DNA from: CBDDKW01 sp965230425 | GTDB taxonomy: Bacteria > Pseudomonadota > Gammaproteobacteria > UBA1113 | Reading direction: 5' to 3' | Length of the DNA: 64,000 bases | Assembly: GCA_965230425.1 (NCBI GenBank) | Contig: CBDDKW010000010.1 | Coordinates: 124,001-188,000 of the forward strand | Shown here: in pieces, positions 61,806 through 64,000 of the stretch | How the letters are laid out: each line of letters begins with the position of its first letter | How positions within the stretch are numbered: position 1 is the stretch's first letter | Translations under genes and position numbers: made by a program | The notes under the pieces: model-generated | Told to the model about the DNA's origin: nothing | Seen by the model: the letters and a program-made list of their open reading frames with translations, nothing else | Databases searched by the model: none

Positions 61806-61923
61806 GATACTATACCGAAAATTTTGCGGGAAAGTAAGTTTGTCAATGTAGATTACCTGGCAGCAATAAGTTTTCAAAATTATTCAAAGATGGACGTTTC
61901 CAGTAATAGGGTACCAACCTATC

Positions 61924-62571
61924 TTAGCTGTTTACATGCTGATAAACACTACACGGATTAACCACCCCCGGCGGGTGATAATAGGAGTTATATATATTCA
62001 ACTCATAAACAAATTGCTGACTAGTAGCCACCATAGGCCATTGTCCCGAAGCAAGGAACATCGTATTGTTATTGGGTAATTGCGTCCAAGTAAACACGGA
62101 ACCATCCACCGAATTAGGCATTAAGGCAAGATAATAATTATTTAACTCATCTTGAGTTGCAGAACCAAAATCGATACTCACAGAAATAGTCCAGGGGATA
62201 ATCTTACCATCCACGCCACCTGTAATAGAGTCTTGCGATGCGCCTGTACCTTCATACAAGGGATTCTGGATCACATTAACAATATCGGGATTGACTGTGG
62301 CACCAGGAATATAGCTGGCAAGCTGAGAAACTGTTAAAGAGGTTTCTTTACCAGCAAAATAACTCCCACCACTCTTATTACAATTATTAAAATAATAGGC
62401 TTGCACTGTCGCCATCATCAAACTCGCGCTATCGCGAACGATATTCAATTTTTTGCTGGTTTGGATACTGCCGTAGTGCACCGCAGCAGCTAAGCCCATA
62501 GCGGCGATGATAGCAAATACTAGCATCATTTCTAGTAAGGTGAAGCCATTGTTTGCGTATTTACTGTGCAT
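61924..62571 (-). CDS. Prepilin-like protein (215 residues)
   Basis: The signal NNGFTLLEMMLVFAIIAAMG has Gly at -1 and Glu at +5. A helical spine follows, then a domain of about 170 residues with few Cys (one in YYFNNCNKSGG and one near the end). The ending resembles none of the large prepilins. It is intermediate in size and may be the major or a minor pilin. A palindromic repeat lies just upstream. Confidence 0.75.
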   Translation of the reverse strand: MHSKYANNGFTLLEMMLVFAIIAAMGLAAAVHYGSIQTSKKLNIVRDSASLMMATVQAYYFNNCNKSGGSYFAGKETSLTVSQLASYIPGATVNPDIVNVIQNPLYEGTGASQDSITGGVDGKIIPWTISVSIDFGSATQDELNNYYLALMPNSVDGSVFTWTQLPNNNTMFLASGQWPMVATSQQFVYELNIYNSYYHPPGVVNPCSVYQHVNS

Positions 62572-62600
62572 TAAGTGACTCTTTATTCATATAAACTAAA

Positions 62601-62764
62601 CCATCAGGAGATCCCTCCTAGAGGCTATCGCCACTAGGAGGGATGACAGCACTTTTTAACATAGTTGATGACAGCAATTTTTCTAGTAACAACATAATCA
62701 AAGACTATCACGAAACTGCTGTGATCCCGAACAACATGAGGGATCTCCTGCCGATTTGACTACT
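62601..62764. repeat. Palindromic repeat between prepilin genes
   Basis: Left part: CAGGAGATCCCTCCTAG with the hairpin CCCTCCTAG/CTAGGAGGG and GATGACAGCA. Right part in inverted orientation: GAGGGATCTCCTGCCGATTT then GACTA. It is related to the elements at 36668, 51218 and 60418. Confidence 0.7.
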
Positions 62765-62790
62765 GAGGAACATCATACCACTCACACTAC

Positions 62791-63279
62791 CTATGGCATT
62801 ACATACTCTGCGCTCATTTGATACTGCTTATTAACAGCAGTACAGCTAGCAATCGAATTCAAACCTGTTTGATCTAAACCACTACGTACGGACTTGATCC
62901 GATCATATAATTGCTCACAGGCAGGTTTGGGCATTCCGCCCGTCTTAATGGTCAAAACGCCATTATTCGCCCAACTTAAATCCATATCATTATTCCATGG
63001 GTTTACTTTATAGGCTTTCGCCAAGACACCTGCTTTGACTAACTGTGAGGATGTGTAAGTCTTCCCGGCAACCACTTGCTCTTGATTCATCAATTCAGCA
63101 CTCTTTACCGTTGCAGAATAAATTGCCTGCATCATATTATAACAAAATTGTACCTGATTACGTTGCTTCACTGTCTGATAATACAACACACTCATTAAAA
63201 TCAAACTGGCGATTATCACTAGTACAAATAGTAACTCTAATATAGAGGTAATCCCATACTGGTCTTTAATTTGCTTCAT
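62791..63279 (-). CDS. Small type IVb pilin-like protein (162 residues)
   Basis: The N-terminus DQYGITSILELLFVLVIIAS is a type IV pilin spine, but Glu is six residues after Gly rather than five; cleavage one residue later would restore +5. The C-terminal part carries AYKVNPWNNDMDLSWANNGVLTIKTGGMPKPACEQLYDRIKS and a late Cys, a pattern shared with the next two genes and typical of PilS-type type IVb pilins with one disulfide (Cys residues near 124 and 150). It is probably a structural pilin. Confidence 0.8.
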   Translation of the reverse strand: MKQIKDQYGITSILELLFVLVIIASLILMSVLYYQTVKQRNQVQFCYNMMQAIYSATVKSAELMNQEQVVAGKTYTSSQLVKAGVLAKAYKVNPWNNDMDLSWANNGVLTIKTGGMPKPACEQLYDRIKSVRSGLDQTGLNSIASCTAVNKQYQMSAEYVMP

Positions 63280-63289
63280 TCACTTACAC

Positions 63290-63769
63290 TCACGGTATGG
63301 TAAAAGAAATTGAAGTTGAGTATCCCGCTTTACCTTTAACACACGCAGAGGGGTTACCCGATTCATTAACTTTATCTTGTAAAGACGCGCTACTTAAGCG
63401 TTGATATAACTTATTACAAGCAGCCTTGGGCATTGGGCCTGAGCTGACCATCATAACATTAGTACTCGTTCCTGCTGGCCCAAACATTAACCATGCTCCC
63501 CAGGGGTTCGTCGCATACTTGACTGCTAGATAACCATCATCAGCAAGCATATTGGCTGACGCATCAACAGAGCAACACCAAGTAGAATCTTGCACAGCCT
63601 CTATCGACGCTTTATAAACAGCATTCATTGACGTAAATGTTGCCGTAACTTTATGTGCCTGACTAACAGTTTGATAATATAAAATGCTGAGCACAAGCAA
63701 TATGGCAATGATGACAAGTACACACATCATTTCAATGAGAGAACTAAAACCTTGCTGATACTTACGCAT
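63290..63769 (-). CDS. Small type IVb pilin-like protein (159 residues)
   Basis: The N-terminus YQQGFSSLIEMMCVLVIIAI again has Glu at +6 from Gly. It shares NPWGAWLMFGPAGTSTNVMM, then SSGPMPKAACNKLYQRL, and a late Cys with its neighbours. An extra CC pair in TWCCSVDAS is unusual. It is 10 bases from the preceding gene and 2 bases from the next, so the three small pilin genes are one transcript. Confidence 0.8.
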   Translation of the reverse strand: MRKYQQGFSSLIEMMCVLVIIAILLVLSILYYQTVSQAHKVTATFTSMNAVYKASIEAVQDSTWCCSVDASANMLADDGYLAVKYATNPWGAWLMFGPAGTSTNVMMVSSGPMPKAACNKLYQRLSSASLQDKVNESGNPSACVKGKAGYSTSISFTIP

Positions 63770-63771
63770 AA

Positions 63772-64000
63772 TTACTGCACCAAATATTGCATCGTGACAT
63801 AAGAATTATCGCCAGAAGCGGTGCACGCCGCTTGATACTTACCACCGATATAACCAATGGTTGGCGTACTATTAGCACGTGAAGCTAATTTCTTACAGGC
63901 AGTTTCTGGCATCCCACCTGATTTAACGGTGAGTTCTATTCCAGAATTCGTCGCAGCCCCCACTAAGGAAGGCGCCTTGCCCCAGGGGTTTTGTAAATAT
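63772..64000 (-). CDS. Small type IVb pilin-like protein, 5' end outside the window
   Basis: The frame is open to the edge of the window and reads YLQNPWGKAPSLVGAATNSG, then KSGGMPETACKKLAS and a late Cys in KYQAACTASG. This is the same C-terminal pattern as the two small pilins that follow it, so it is a third paralogue. The prepilin signal and the first half lie beyond base 64000. It stops two bases before the next pilin gene. Confidence 0.75.
   Translation of the reverse strand, partial: YLQNPWGKAPSLVGAATNSGIELTVKSGGMPETACKKLASRANSTPTIGYIGGKYQAACTASGDNSYVTMQYLVQ

Overview
The window looks like chromosome from an AT-rich gammaproteobacterium with host-associated habits. The block purC - bamC-like - dapA - gcvR - bcp, with perM and bepA further on, is the Escherichia-type gene order. 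It sits beside genes with eukaryote-like features: a U-box protein carrying five PSAP motifs, a helical-repeat protein, PPxY-bearing membrane proteins and basic nuclear-signal-like stretches. A Legionellales-like lineage (Coxiellaceae or Berkiella relatives) is my best guess. This is inferred from gene content, not from a marker gene.

Layout. 0-4.3 kb: membrane glycosyltransferase, membrane acyltransferase and homogentisate dioxygenase. 4.9-9.6 kb (minus strand): photolyase, short-chain dehydrogenase, an NAD salvage pair (pncA-pncB) and a winged-helix nucleotidyltransferase with a striking palindromic site at its start. 10-13.2 kb: an AT-rich DUF4365 nuclease-like protein and an AAA_14/DUF4143 ATPase. 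13.4-14.2 kb: tRNA-Ser(CGA) between two tandem repeat arrays. 14.2-17.9 kb: the conserved purC-to-bcp block.

17.9-27.1 kb is an accessory island. Three units each contain a bcp 3' end (one intact gene, two decayed fragments), convergent lineage-specific genes, and a shared 105-150 bp upstream repeat. Three of the proteins have unrelated N-terminal parts joined to one common C-terminal module: a V-x-G-x-x-N motif, a glycine-rich hydrophobic helix and a Ser/Arg tail. This is the best candidate for an undescribed system, namely a family of effectors or surface proteins built by swapping N-terminal parts.

27.5-35.1 kb returns to core functions: phoB-phoR (the kinase has no membrane anchor), perM, tusA, ribD-ribBA-ribH and the protease bepA. 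35.2-36.6 kb is a complete IS110-family (IS1111-like) insertion sequence with a long non-coding end that may encode a guide RNA. 36.8-41.0 kb encodes the large U-box/PSAP protein. 41.1-44.7 kb holds glutaryl-CoA dehydrogenase and a fused E1 dehydrogenase. 45.2-51.2 kb holds two paralogous membrane proteins with proline-rich tails.

51.3-64 kb (minus strand): sixA, an RsbU-like phosphatase with its STAS partner, and a type IVb pilus cluster (PilP, PilO2, PilN, PilL/TcpQ) preceded by seven prepilin genes, the last cut by the window edge. Short palindromic repeats occur throughout. They include two MITE-like elements with the same core but different arms, a four-hairpin repeat with a compensated base-pair change, and a TGTCATTTCGAGCGCAGCGA family that the insertion sequence appears to have entered.
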